NCBI GenBank assembly: GCA_947305245.1
Contig: CAMZDG010000031.1
Coordinates: forward strand, 1-35,666
Direction: 5' to 3'
Source: an uncultured Lachnospiraceae bacterium
GTDB lineage: Bacteria > Bacillota > Clostridia > Lachnospirales > Lachnospiraceae
Length of the DNA: 35,666 nucleotides
Shown here: positions 7,396 to 14,575 of the stretch, piece by piece
How positions within the stretch are numbered: the first letter of the stretch is position 1
Layout of the letters: every line of letters begins with the position of its first letter
Notes under the pieces: generated by a model
The model's database searches: none
What the model saw: only the letters and a program-made list of their open reading frames with translations
What the model was told of the DNA's origin: nothing
Program-made: the position numbers and the translations under genes

Positions 7396-7423
7396 ATTAT
7401 AGCAAATCACTAAGCACGGGCAA
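7396..7423 (-). promoter_or_regulatory. Sigma-A promoter of XRE copy 2
   Basis: On the minus strand TTGCCC (7423-7418), a 16-base spacer ending in TGC, and TATAAT (7401-7396). The -35 has drifted from the TTGTGA of copy 1. Confidence 0.6.
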
Positions 7424-7520
7424 GATAATGATGCTTCGGAGGCGCTTAACCAGCAGTTAATATTTTAATCAATATTATGACGATCCGCAAGCGGGAGCAC
7501 CCGGCAAAAGAACATTTAAA

Positions 7521-7549
7521 TTGACCGCCGTTCCAGGCTTTGGTATACT
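7521..7549 (+). promoter_or_regulatory. Sigma-A promoter upstream of the YD-repeat pseudogene
   Basis: TTGACC (7521-7526), 17 bases, TATACT (7544-7549). It lies about 45 bases before ATG 7595 and is close to consensus, so the broken gene may still be transcribed. Confidence 0.65.
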
Positions 7550-7594
7550 TGAGGTGGTAACATAACGAACATGAAGACATAGGGTGAAAATCGA

Positions 7595-8389
7595 ATGAAT
7601 GATAAAGCATACGCGAAAAATCATAAGGGAAGACAGTGACACCTATTGTTATGATGAGGAAGGAAGGTGCATCTCTCAAAAAGAAGTGAAGGCCGGGATG
7701 GTTCATTATGAGAGGAAGAATACGTATGACGCTGACGGACGCCTTACGGAGTACTGGGACAGTACGCTGGACTGGCAAAATGGGCATGGATCCGGTTTCC
7801 CGAACGCGTATAGAAACAGGATCGAGTATGATCCGGAAGGACATAAATCGATCATCAGATCCTATACCGAAAAAGGGGAAATAGAGAAAACCATAAAATT
7901 CGGTCCCGGGGAGAGCTGCACGTAGATTGCATAAGAGTATATGACAGGCAAGGCCGCCTGATCCGACATGAGACGCGTAACACAAGTCTCACGGAGCTTC
8001 AGAGCTTTGAGTATGAATACCTAAATCCCTTTACCGGAAAACCGATGTTGTCAAAAAGAAAGTCATTTCAAAGTGACGGATCCTTGCGGAGCGTATTGGA
8101 GCTAAAGTATTCAACCGTCGGAGAGCGTATGCTGCGCGTGGAGATACCGGCAAAAAAAGAATTTGAGAGAAAGACGTTGGTCGGAACGTATGACGAATAC
8201 GGTAATTTAATTTCAGTAAGCTGTGATAATGAGTATTGGGCACGGGAATTCCGATATGTTCCGATGCTTATTCCGAAGAGCAGGCTGTCTGTCGTCAAGG
8301 AAGAGGAACGGATAAAGCTTGGAGAGCGGAGCTGGGACAGTGACCTTATTCCTTGCCGGTTTGATCAGGCGAGGTTCCATGTGGAGTAA
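7595..8389 (+). pseudogene. YD-repeat (RHS-like) protein gene with two frameshifts
   Basis: ATG 7595 follows GGGTGA and reads MNDKAYAKNHKG, then stops. The match continues in the next frame at about 7625-7915 (DTYCYDEEGRCIS, NTYDADGRLTEYWD, IEYDPEGHKS) and returns to the first frame at about 7913-8389 (RVYDRQGRLIRHE, EYEYLNPFTGKP, GTYDEYGNLIS). These YDxxGrL units are the YD repeats of RHS/wall-associated proteins, here about five copies in roughly 260 residues. No signal peptide, RHS core or toxin tail is present, so it is not a full RHS toxin. The two shifts cancel, which suggests small indels in an otherwise conserved gene or sequencing errors. If intact it would be a small cytoplasmic YD-repeat protein of unknown role. 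Confidence 0.65.
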
Positions 8390-8472
8390 AAAAAGAGGAT
8401 CATGGCAGGAGAACCGGATCAGTAGAAATGGATCAGGAAAACTGGTTGATTATATGAAAGGACGTAAGAGGT

Positions 8473-9855
8473 ATGAGGATTAGAAAATTTGCTTTTCTTT
8501 TGATGATGATGGCGGCGTTATCTTTATGTGCATGCAACGTGAAGGGCGTAGTTGAAACCTCCAGGCCGGAAAGCTCCGAGAGCCTGCAGGAAGATGCTTC
8601 CGGCGAGGGCGCAGGCAAGGAAACGGCGGATGCGACAAAGAATACCGAAAAAGAAGAGACGAAAACGACGGAAGAATCAAAAGAGGAGGCTCTTACGCTT
8701 GAAACGGCGAAGCCGGGAGACGTTGTTGACGGGATCGTTGTGGTTGCCAAGAAAACGCCCCTTGAGATTCCCGATAACGAAGCGCTTCGGTTTATCAGGG
8801 ACTTGGAGATCGGTTGGAATCTTGGAAATACCTTTGATGCAAGTGATTGCAACTGGCTTAGCAATGAGATGGACTATGAGAGTGCATGGTGCGGTGCCAA
8901 GACGACGCAGGGTCTTATTAAGGAGTTGAAAAATGCCGGTTTTAAGACGATCAGAATTCCCGTGTCATGGCACAACCACGTTGACGAGAACTACAATATC
9001 AGTCCGGCCTGGATGGACAGGGTCGAGGAGGTTGTAGGGTGGGCTTTGGCTGAGGACATGTACGTCATCATCAACATTCATCATGACAATGCCGAAGATT
9101 TTGAGTACCCGTCCTATGACAAGCTTGATCATGCAAAGGCATATGTCACCAAGATCTGGTCACAGATTGCAGACCGATTTGCCGATTATGACGAGCATCT
9201 TATCTTTGAGACAATGAACGAGCCGAGGCAGGTGGGCACCAATAACGAGTGGTGGATCAACGTAAGCTCAGATGTTGGAAAGGAGTGCATGGACTGCGTC
9301 AACCAGTTAAACCAGGCGATCGTTGACGTGATCCGTAAAAACGGCAAGGGATACAATACCTCCAGATATATCATGGCTCCCGGATACTGTGCTTCCGCTG
9401 ACTTTGTGATCGCTGACGGTTATAAGCTGCCGGAGGATCCCAAGGCTACCGCTGAGAACAGGATCATCGTATCGGTACATGCCTACACGCCCTACAATTT
9501 TGCACTCAATCAGGGGAGCGGCGCGGTGAAGGTATTTGACATTAAGACGAAGAAGGGTACCGGGGATATTGACGGCTTTATGAAGAAGCTTTATGACAAG
9601 TTCATTTCTAAGGGCATTCCCGTTCTGATCGGAGAATTTGGCGCGCTTGACAAGAACAACACCGAGTCGAGAATGCAGTTTGCGGCTTATTATACATATA
9701 GCGCAAGGTATTACGGCATGACCTGTCTGTTCTGGGATAATAATGCTCACAAGACAAGCGGGGAGAACTTTAGACTGATCGACAGAAAATCTCTTGCTTG
9801 GACCTATCCTGAGATTGTCGACCAGATGATGCATTACTGCAAGGCAGAGGAATGA
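8473..9855 (+). CDS. Glycoside hydrolase family 5 endoglucanase, lipoprotein
   Basis: The product is a 460-residue secreted enzyme likely to cleave beta-1,4-glucan such as cellulose. The signal is MRIRKFAFLLMMMAALSLCAC, with Cys21 as probable lipid attachment site. A Glu/Thr/Lys-rich linker (about 25-80) leads to the GH5 barrel: IGWNLGNTFDA (113-123), IRIPVSWHNH (160-169), VIINIHHDN (198-206), TMNEP with acid/base Glu250, VHAYTPYNF (335-343), and LIGEFGALD with nucleophile Glu388. All hallmark residues are present, so it should be active. The length fits a single catalytic domain without a carbohydrate-binding module or dockerin. The start follows AAGAGG. The stop overlaps the next start by 4 bases (ATGA), so the following membrane protein is coupled to it. 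Exact substrate (cellulose, xyloglucan, mannan) cannot be decided. Confidence 0.93.
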   Translation: MRIRKFAFLLMMMAALSLCACNVKGVVETSRPESSESLQEDASGEGAGKETADATKNTEKEETKTTEESKEEALTLETAKPGDVVDGIVVVAKKTPLEIPDNEALRFIRDLEIGWNLGNTFDASDCNWLSNEMDYESAWCGAKTTQGLIKELKNAGFKTIRIPVSWHNHVDENYNISPAWMDRVEEVVGWALAEDMYVIINIHHDNAEDFEYPSYDKLDHAKAYVTKIWSQIADRFADYDEHLIFETMNEPRQVGTNNEWWINVSSDVGKECMDCVNQLNQAIVDVIRKNGKGYNTSRYIMAPGYCASADFVIADGYKLPEDPKATAENRIIVSVHAYTPYNFALNQGSGAVKVFDIKTKKGTGDIDGFMKKLYDKFISKGIPVLIGEFGALDKNNTESRMQFAAYYTYSARYYGMTCLFWDNNAHKTSGENFRLIDRKSLAWTYPEIVDQMMHYCKAEE

Positions 9856-11072
9856 GCGAAGGGTTCATAAATCGGGCCGCATGGGAGGTATGGGTGACAA
9901 ACAGTATTTTATGGGAATATGGGCTTGCAATCGGTGTTTCGGTCTTTTTGTGGTTTGTGTTGCCTGCCATCTTGACGTTTATTTCGGATCTGGAGGATAA
10001 AAAGGATTATAAGGGCTTTGAAGGCATGGGGTTGGCGATCATCATCCTGTTTACTTACCTTGGCCTGAACATTGTTCTTGCAGCCCTGTTTTTGGTAGCG
10101 AATCCTATCCGCATTCTGATCAAGTACAGGCAGGAAATAGCAGAGATGGCGTCATTTGGCAAAAGGCTCGGGACATATCTGTTGGTGGGGCTGCCGATCC
10201 CGTTTTCTCTGATCTTTATCCTTCGCAGGCATTTTGAGGAATTCCTTTTTCATTTGCTTTATGAGACGGGGGAAAACGGCTATGAGGTGCCGGCCGCGAA
10301 TTATAAGGATCCGAAGGAATTCAGGGAGGAATTGAGGAAAAGGCAGCTGCTGTTTACGGAGGAGGATCGGAAATTATTAAATGAGCTGAACCAAAAATAT
10401 GACATCGGCAAGGCGCATAAAAAGGAAGAATACTATACGCCGGCGAAGATGCAGAGCCTGCAGGAAGAGCAAGACGACTTGTATGATAAAAATGTCATCG
10501 AACCCGGGGATGGCAGAAGGGCGCCCGCCTATCTCTATAATTCCATTTTGATTTTGCCGCAAAGAGGCGGAAAGCTGCAGTATGCACCCATCGGGCGTTA
10601 TACAATGAGCTGTTCATATGGCGGGGAAGTGAATAAGCCCTTCCATCAGGACTATTACGTTGAGTGTAAGATCCTTTTTATTGACGGGCATGTCTATGCC
10701 ATGATCGGCGTGGGGGAGAGCCGCTGCATTCAGGAATGCTTTGAAGAGCATTACAGCCCCTTTTACGTGCTCTTGTCGGAGGAGGAGAAAATCACTACCT
10801 TTTTCAAGGGAAAGTACTATCCGGACGGTGCGTTCGCGCATGGCTTTGATCACGTGCATCCTTTGAGGATGCAGCCGAATACCAGGCAGCAAAGAAGGGG
10901 GAATCCGCTTCGGCCGATCCTGTATCCCGTGAGGAAGGTGGACCGGGTGGATCTGAATACGGTCAATGCGGTTGCGGAGGAATTACAAGGTGGTATTTTG
11001 AAGGAATCCATAACGTATTATTCGGACGGGCGCTTTGAGGACTATTTGAGGGTGAAAGGGTCAAACAAGTGA
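9852..11072 (+). CDS. Membrane protein with three N-terminal spans and a large soluble C-terminus, unknown function
   Basis: The product has 406 residues. Hydrophobic spans at about 23-44, 59-83 and 107-124 are followed by a charged helical stretch (about 125-200: KEFREELRKRQ, LLNELNQKYD, MQSLQEEQDDLYDK). A mixed strand-rich domain follows to the end (LILPQRGGKLQYAPIGRYT, YVECKILFIDGHVYAMIGVG). I do not recognise the family. ATG 9852 overlaps the stop of the GH5 gene, so the two are probably made together. A role in exporting, anchoring or sensing the cellulase product is only a guess from position. Confidence 0.75.
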   Translation: MSEGFINRAAWEVWVTNSILWEYGLAIGVSVFLWFVLPAILTFISDLEDKKDYKGFEGMGLAIIILFTYLGLNIVLAALFLVANPIRILIKYRQEIAEMASFGKRLGTYLLVGLPIPFSLIFILRRHFEEFLFHLLYETGENGYEVPAANYKDPKEFREELRKRQLLFTEEDRKLLNELNQKYDIGKAHKKEEYYTPAKMQSLQEEQDDLYDKNVIEPGDGRRAPAYLYNSILILPQRGGKLQYAPIGRYTMSCSYGGEVNKPFHQDYYVECKILFIDGHVYAMIGVGESRCIQECFEEHYSPFYVLLSEEEKITTFFKGKYYPDGAFAHGFDHVHPLRMQPNTRQQRRGNPLRPILYPVRKVDRVDLNTVNAVAEELQGGILKESITYYSDGRFEDYLRVKGSNK

Positions 11073-11130
11073 CATAGAGGCTTCACCTTCCGATTTTGGG
11101 CAAATGTTTTGAAATCATGGAGGATGATTT

Positions 11131-11262
11131 ATGAGCATTCAGGAGGACGAAATGCGTTTTCCCTTGTATCATAAGGTAAAGAAGGATCACGACATAAATG
11201 TTTACGTCGAGGAACAGAATAAGTCCATGCGAGGGGGATGGCGGTGTCATCATACAGCTTAA
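11131..11262 (+). other. Displaced 5-prime end of the beta-propeller-like gene
   Basis: ATG 11131 has an excellent ribosome site (GGAGG at 11119-11123) and reads MSIQEDEMRFPLYHKVKKDH, but stops at 11262 after 43 codons. The next gene frame has no ribosome site at its own ATG 11198. Removing one G from the G5 run at 11233-11237 would join the two into one product of about 380 residues (reading NKSMRGDGGVIIQLNN across the joint). This is a frameshift mutation, phase variation or a sequencing error. Confidence 0.6.
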
Positions 11263-12271
11263 CAATTCCGTGTATCGATTGACTGACGGGGCCCCGGAGC
11301 TCCTTTTCAAGGCGGATCCATACATCTTGTCCCTGGTGTGCGCCACGGCGGATTACGTTGTCTATTTCAGCGAAAGCGGAAAAGACGACATGGGACATTA
11401 TCAAAACAGTATTTGGAGATATGATCTTGGCACAAAGGTCACGTCGCAGGTATTCGGCGGGGATTTCTACCTGCCCGGAAATTTCGGCGTGAAGGTTTAT
11501 GGGGATTACTTGTTTATGAACTGGATGAATGACCTGTACCTGTCAGACCTGAAGCAGAATCAGGAGATCATTTTCAAGGATTATAAGCTTTTGGAGATCT
11601 CCGAGGTGCAAAGCAGGCTGCCGGAAGGGTTTGAAGTGACGGCCACCTCGGAATGGGACTCTGACGGCGAGCATCATATCGCCAAAGACATAACCAAGGA
11701 CGGGAAGCCGATCCTCTTTTATGAGAATGCCTACCCGGGGCCCGAAAAGGAAAGCTCGCTTCCGATCAGTAATAATAATCGTTGTCTCAAGAATTATTCC
11801 TATTATGACGGGAATTATTACATGATCTACGTGGAACCTGAGCACGTGCCATACTCAAGAGTTCCCGACGTTTACGGAACGGCGGAGAGAGTTAACACGG
11901 ATCATTGGAGCAAGGATTATATTCAGATCATAAGCGGTCCGGATCATTCTAAGGAGGAGCCTTATTATACGGAGTATCGCGTCAGGATCATAGGCTTCCT
12001 GCCGGAAACCAATGAGGTCATCTTGTATCAGTTTAGCGACGGCTCGTTGGTTGTAAAGGATTTGGACGACAATACGGTCACCGTTCTCGATAAGATGAAA
12101 AAAGTGAGAACCATCCAGTTTGAATGGGTCGATACGGGACTTTACTGGTTCTATCTGGACGATACGGAAGAAGAGTACGGCGGATGCCATGATTTTTCTA
12201 AGGCCGGGGCCGTTGGTGAGCAGAATGCGTTGGTAACGCCATATGCGCATATGGCGAAGGAGAAGACATGA
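11198..12271 (+). CDS. Probable beta-propeller (DUF5050-like) cytoplasmic protein, coupled to a two-component system
   Basis: The frame encodes 357 residues with repeated short strands rich in Tyr, Trp and Asp (NSVYRLTDGAPELLF, SIWRYDLGTKVT, GDYLFMNWMNDLYLSDLKQN, YSYYDGNYYMIYVEPE, LVVKDLDDNTVTVLD). This pattern is typical of propeller or DUF5050-like repeats. No signal peptide or membrane segment is seen. ATG 11198 has no ribosome site, and the true beginning is probably at 11131, separated by a one-base shift. The stop overlaps the response regulator start by 4 bases (ATGA), so it belongs to the regulator-kinase operon and may modulate the soluble kinase. Family assignment is tentative. Confidence 0.6.
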   Translation: MFTSRNRISPCEGDGGVIIQLNNSVYRLTDGAPELLFKADPYILSLVCATADYVVYFSESGKDDMGHYQNSIWRYDLGTKVTSQVFGGDFYLPGNFGVKVYGDYLFMNWMNDLYLSDLKQNQEIIFKDYKLLEISEVQSRLPEGFEVTATSEWDSDGEHHIAKDITKDGKPILFYENAYPGPEKESSLPISNNNRCLKNYSYYDGNYYMIYVEPEHVPYSRVPDVYGTAERVNTDHWSKDYIQIISGPDHSKEEPYYTEYRVRIIGFLPETNEVILYQFSDGSLVVKDLDDNTVTVLDKMKKVRTIQFEWVDTGLYWFYLDDTEEEYGGCHDFSKAGAVGEQNALVTPYAHMAKEKT

Positions 12272-12927
12272 AGCAGATTGTGATCATAGAGGATGACGAG
12301 GCATTGAATCATGGCATCGCCATGGCGCTAAAGAGAGACGACCTTTCGTTTCATCAATGCTTCCGGCTGGGAGATTATAAAGAGGGGGAAAAGGCGGACC
12401 TGATCATTTTGGACGTCAATCTGCCGGACGGAAATGGATTTGATTTTCTGAAAAGGCTCCGGCAAAAGTCGACCGTCCCGGTGATCGTCCTCACGGCAAA
12501 CGACCTGGAGACGGATGAGGTGCGGGGGCTGGAGCTGGGTGCGGATGATTATGTGACGAAGCCCTTTAGCCTGATGGTCCTCAGGGCCAGGATCGAAAAG
12601 CTCCTTCGCAGGACAGAGGCGCCCAGGAAAGATACTTACGTGGATGAAAATTATTCCTTTGATTTCGAGAGAATGGTCTTTCTGGCGGAGGGATGCGCGG
12701 TGGAGCTCAGCAAGACGGAGCAACGGCTCCTCCGGCTGCTCGTCGGGAATCCGGGACAGACGCTCGCCAGGGATTTTTTGGTAGACAGGGTTTGGACGGA
12801 CGGAGCGGAATACGTGGAGGAAAATGCCCTGTCGGTGACGGTGGCGCGCCTTCGGAAGAAGCTAAATGCCAATGATCAGATTCAGACGGTCTACGGGATC
12901 GGGTATGTTTGGAGGGCAAAGGAATGA
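12268..12927 (+). CDS. OmpR-family two-component response regulator
   Basis: The product has 219 residues. The receiver domain (1-118) has the acidic pocket IIEDDE, the phosphorylated Asp49 in LIILDVNLPDG, Thr76 in VIVLTAND and Lys98 in YVTKPF. The DNA-binding winged helix (about 130-219) shows LSKTEQRLLRLL, YVEENALSVTVARLRKKL and IQTVYGIGYVW. It is phosphorylated by the kinase encoded next and probably controls the ABC transporter downstream, as in BceRS or VncRS systems. Both ends overlap neighbours in ATGA junctions. Candidate binding sites are the AGATTC direct repeats before the ABC gene. Confidence 0.95.
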   Translation: MKQIVIIEDDEALNHGIAMALKRDDLSFHQCFRLGDYKEGEKADLIILDVNLPDGNGFDFLKRLRQKSTVPVIVLTANDLETDEVRGLELGADDYVTKPFSLMVLRARIEKLLRRTEAPRKDTYVDENYSFDFERMVFLAEGCAVELSKTEQRLLRLLVGNPGQTLARDFLVDRVWTDGAEYVEENALSVTVARLRKKLNANDQIQTVYGIGYVWRAKE

Positions 12928-13757
12928 TCAGCCAAAGAAAGCTCTTGGAGCGACTCGACCAGATGCTTGAGGACGGGATCAATGGCACCTTTGAGGAGAA
13001 GAGCTTTGATGAGAGTGAGCTGTCAAGATTAGAGGCCAAGTGGTACCGCTATCTGACCTCCTCGAAGCTTGCTTATCTGAAGACGAAAAAGGAGCAGGAG
13101 CGCATCCAGGAGATGGTTTCCGACGTCTCGCATCAGACGAAGACGCCGCTTGCAAACATTCTTTTATATACGGAGCTCTTGCGGGAACAAGACCTGGACG
13201 AGACGAGCAGGAAGCTTGTGGAGGAAATCCGGCAGCAGTCGGAGAAGCTCGATTTTCTGATCCAGTCCTTGGTAAAGACCTCCCGCCTGGAGGCAGGCAC
13301 CATTCAGCTTGCGCAGGTGCAAAATGATCTCGGGCCCATGGTGGAGGCGGCGCTTTCGCAGATCCGGCCAAGGGCGGAGGAAAAGAAGATCACGCTCCGT
13401 CATGACAAGCAAAGGACCATTGCGAAATATGATCCAAAGTGGACACAGGAGGCCGTGTTTAACCTGCTGGACAATGCAGTGAAGTATTCGCCGGAGAGAA
13501 GCGAGATCGCCGTGACCATGAAGGAGTATGAGATGTTCTCGAGCATAGCGGTTTCGGATCAGGGCATCGGGATCTCACCGGAGGAGCAACCGCTCGTCTT
13601 TGGGCGGTTTTATCGCGGGAGCGAGGTGCGCGGGCAAAGCGGCGTCGGCATCGGTCTGTACCTGACGCGTCAGATCATCGAAGGACAAGGCGGATACGTC
13701 ACCGTTCACTCTAAGAAGGGCAGTGGTTCTACCTTTGAGGTTTTCCTGCCCAGATAG
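12924..13757 (+). CDS. Sensor histidine kinase without transmembrane segments
   Basis: The product has 277 residues. The dimerisation and phosphoacceptor helix has VSDVSHQTKTPLANILLYTE with His70. The ATPase domain has the N box (AVFNLLDNAVKYSP), G1 (VSDQGIGISPEE) and G2 (GVGIGLYLTRQIIE). The first 65 residues are charged helices with no hydrophobic span. BceS-type kinases normally have two membrane segments, so this one must sense an internal signal or be activated through the permease or the propeller protein. ATG 12924 overlaps the regulator stop and has GGAGG 9 bases upstream; TTG 12909 is an unlikely alternative. Confidence 0.93.
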   Translation: MISQRKLLERLDQMLEDGINGTFEEKSFDESELSRLEAKWYRYLTSSKLAYLKTKKEQERIQEMVSDVSHQTKTPLANILLYTELLREQDLDETSRKLVEEIRQQSEKLDFLIQSLVKTSRLEAGTIQLAQVQNDLGPMVEAALSQIRPRAEEKKITLRHDKQRTIAKYDPKWTQEAVFNLLDNAVKYSPERSEIAVTMKEYEMFSSIAVSDQGIGISPEEQPLVFGRFYRGSEVRGQSGVGIGLYLTRQIIEGQGGYVTVHSKKGSGSTFEVFLPR

Positions 13758-13795
13758 CTTTTCTCCCATTCTCTCATAAATCTTTCAAAACTGAC

Positions 13796-13835
13796 AGATT
13801 CTGGAAAGAACCTCGTTAGATTCCCATTTTATACT
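13796..13835 (+). promoter_or_regulatory. Candidate response-regulator sites and -10 of the ABC transporter
   Basis: Two AGATTC direct repeats (13796-13801 and 13818-13823) are spaced 22 bases, two helical turns, and TATACT lies at 13830-13835. No good -35 box exists at the proper distance, which is normal for promoters activated by OmpR-type regulators bound there. The start point would fall near 13842, inside the hairpin that follows, which is an oddity. Inferred, not shown. Confidence 0.4.
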
Positions 13836-13836
13836 A

Positions 13837-13867
13837 AGTACAGTGATAAGCTCACTGTACTTTTTTT
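13837..13867 (+). terminator. Rho-independent terminator after the regulator-kinase operon
   Basis: A perfect 10-bp stem AGTACAGTGA / TCACTGTACT with loop TAAGC is followed by seven T (the last stem base included, eight). It ends transcription from the kinase operon and stands just before the ribosome site of the ABC gene, so readthrough could also be a control point. Confidence 0.85.
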
Positions 13868-13888
13868 ATGCAGCAAAGGAGGACAACC

Positions 13889-14575
13889 ATGTCAGTATTG
13901 AAAACGGAAGCACTTACGAAGCAGTATGGACGGAAGGAGACGGCCGTCCTGGCCTTGGAGAACGCCAACATTTCGGTGGAGAGGGGCGAATTCGTCGCGA
14001 TCGTCGGTACCTCCGGAAGTGGGAAATCAACGCTCCTCCACATGTTAGGAGGTCTGGACCGGCCCACCTCCGGCAAGGTATTGATCGATGGCAAGGACAT
14101 TTTTACCATGAAGGACGAGGAGCTGACGATCTTTCGCAGGAGAAAGATCGGATTTGTCTTTCAGGCATATAATCTCGTGTCCACGCTGAACGTATATGAA
14201 AATATCGTCTTTCCGATCCAGCTCGACGGGAATGAGGTGGATGAGGCATTTGTCTCTGAGGTGATACAGATGCTGGGACTTACGGAATTAAAGGACCGTC
14301 TGCCGGGAAATCTCTCTGGAGGCCAGCAGCAGAGAGTTGCCATCGCAAGGGCACTTTCGACAAAGCCTGCCATCATTCTTGCGGATGAACCTACCGGTAA
14401 CCTGGACAGCAGGACGAGTGCGGACGTTCTAAGTCTTCTGAAGGTGTCCAGCCAGAAATATCATCAGACGATCGTCATGATCACACACAATGAGGCGATT
14501 GCGCAGATGGCGGACCGAGTGATCCGGATCGAGGACGGACATATTGTAAAGGGCGGTGAGGAAAGTCATGAATAA
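13889..14575 (+). CDS. ABC transporter ATP-binding protein (MacB/BceA/LolD type)
   Basis: The product has 228 residues and powers the FtsX-type permease encoded next. Motifs are Walker [10 protein letters not shown] (40-48), Q loop in FVFQAYNL, signature [15 protein letters not shown], Walker [13 protein letters not shown] and the switch histidine in MITHNEA. The family exports or extracts lipids, peptides or antibiotics from the membrane; the link to a two-component operon suggests antimicrobial peptide or cell-envelope stress response. ATG 13889 follows AAAGGAGGACAACC; an earlier in-frame ATG at 13868 lies in the terminator tail. The last 8 bases overlap the permease. Confidence 0.95.
   Translation: MSVLKTEALTKQYGRKETAVLALENANISVERGEFVAIVGTSGSGKSTLLHMLGGLDRPTSGKVLIDGKDIFTMKDEELTIFRRRKIGFVFQAYNLVSTLNVYENIVFPIQLDGNEVDEAFVSEVIQMLGLTELKDRLPGNLSGGQQQRVAIARALSTKPAIILADEPTGNLDSRTSADVLSLLKVSSQKYHQTIVMITHNEAIAQMADRVIRIEDGHIVKGGEESHE

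Larger units (their letters stand above)
6463..7495. repeat. Duplicated XRE block, right copy (partner 1311-2346)
   Basis: This direct repeat of the left block has the same boundaries at TCATTTCATC and CCGCAAGCGGG. It lacks both 46-bp palindromes. Upstream it abuts the XRE-TPR remnant, which is also duplicated (6298-6456 matches 57-215), so the ancestral unit was remnant plus XRE gene. Confidence 0.9.

Noticed and set aside
7595..8389. RHS toxin with polymorphic C-terminus
   Set aside because: The gene is too short, has no RHS core motif, no signal and no immunity gene after it; only YD repeats are present.
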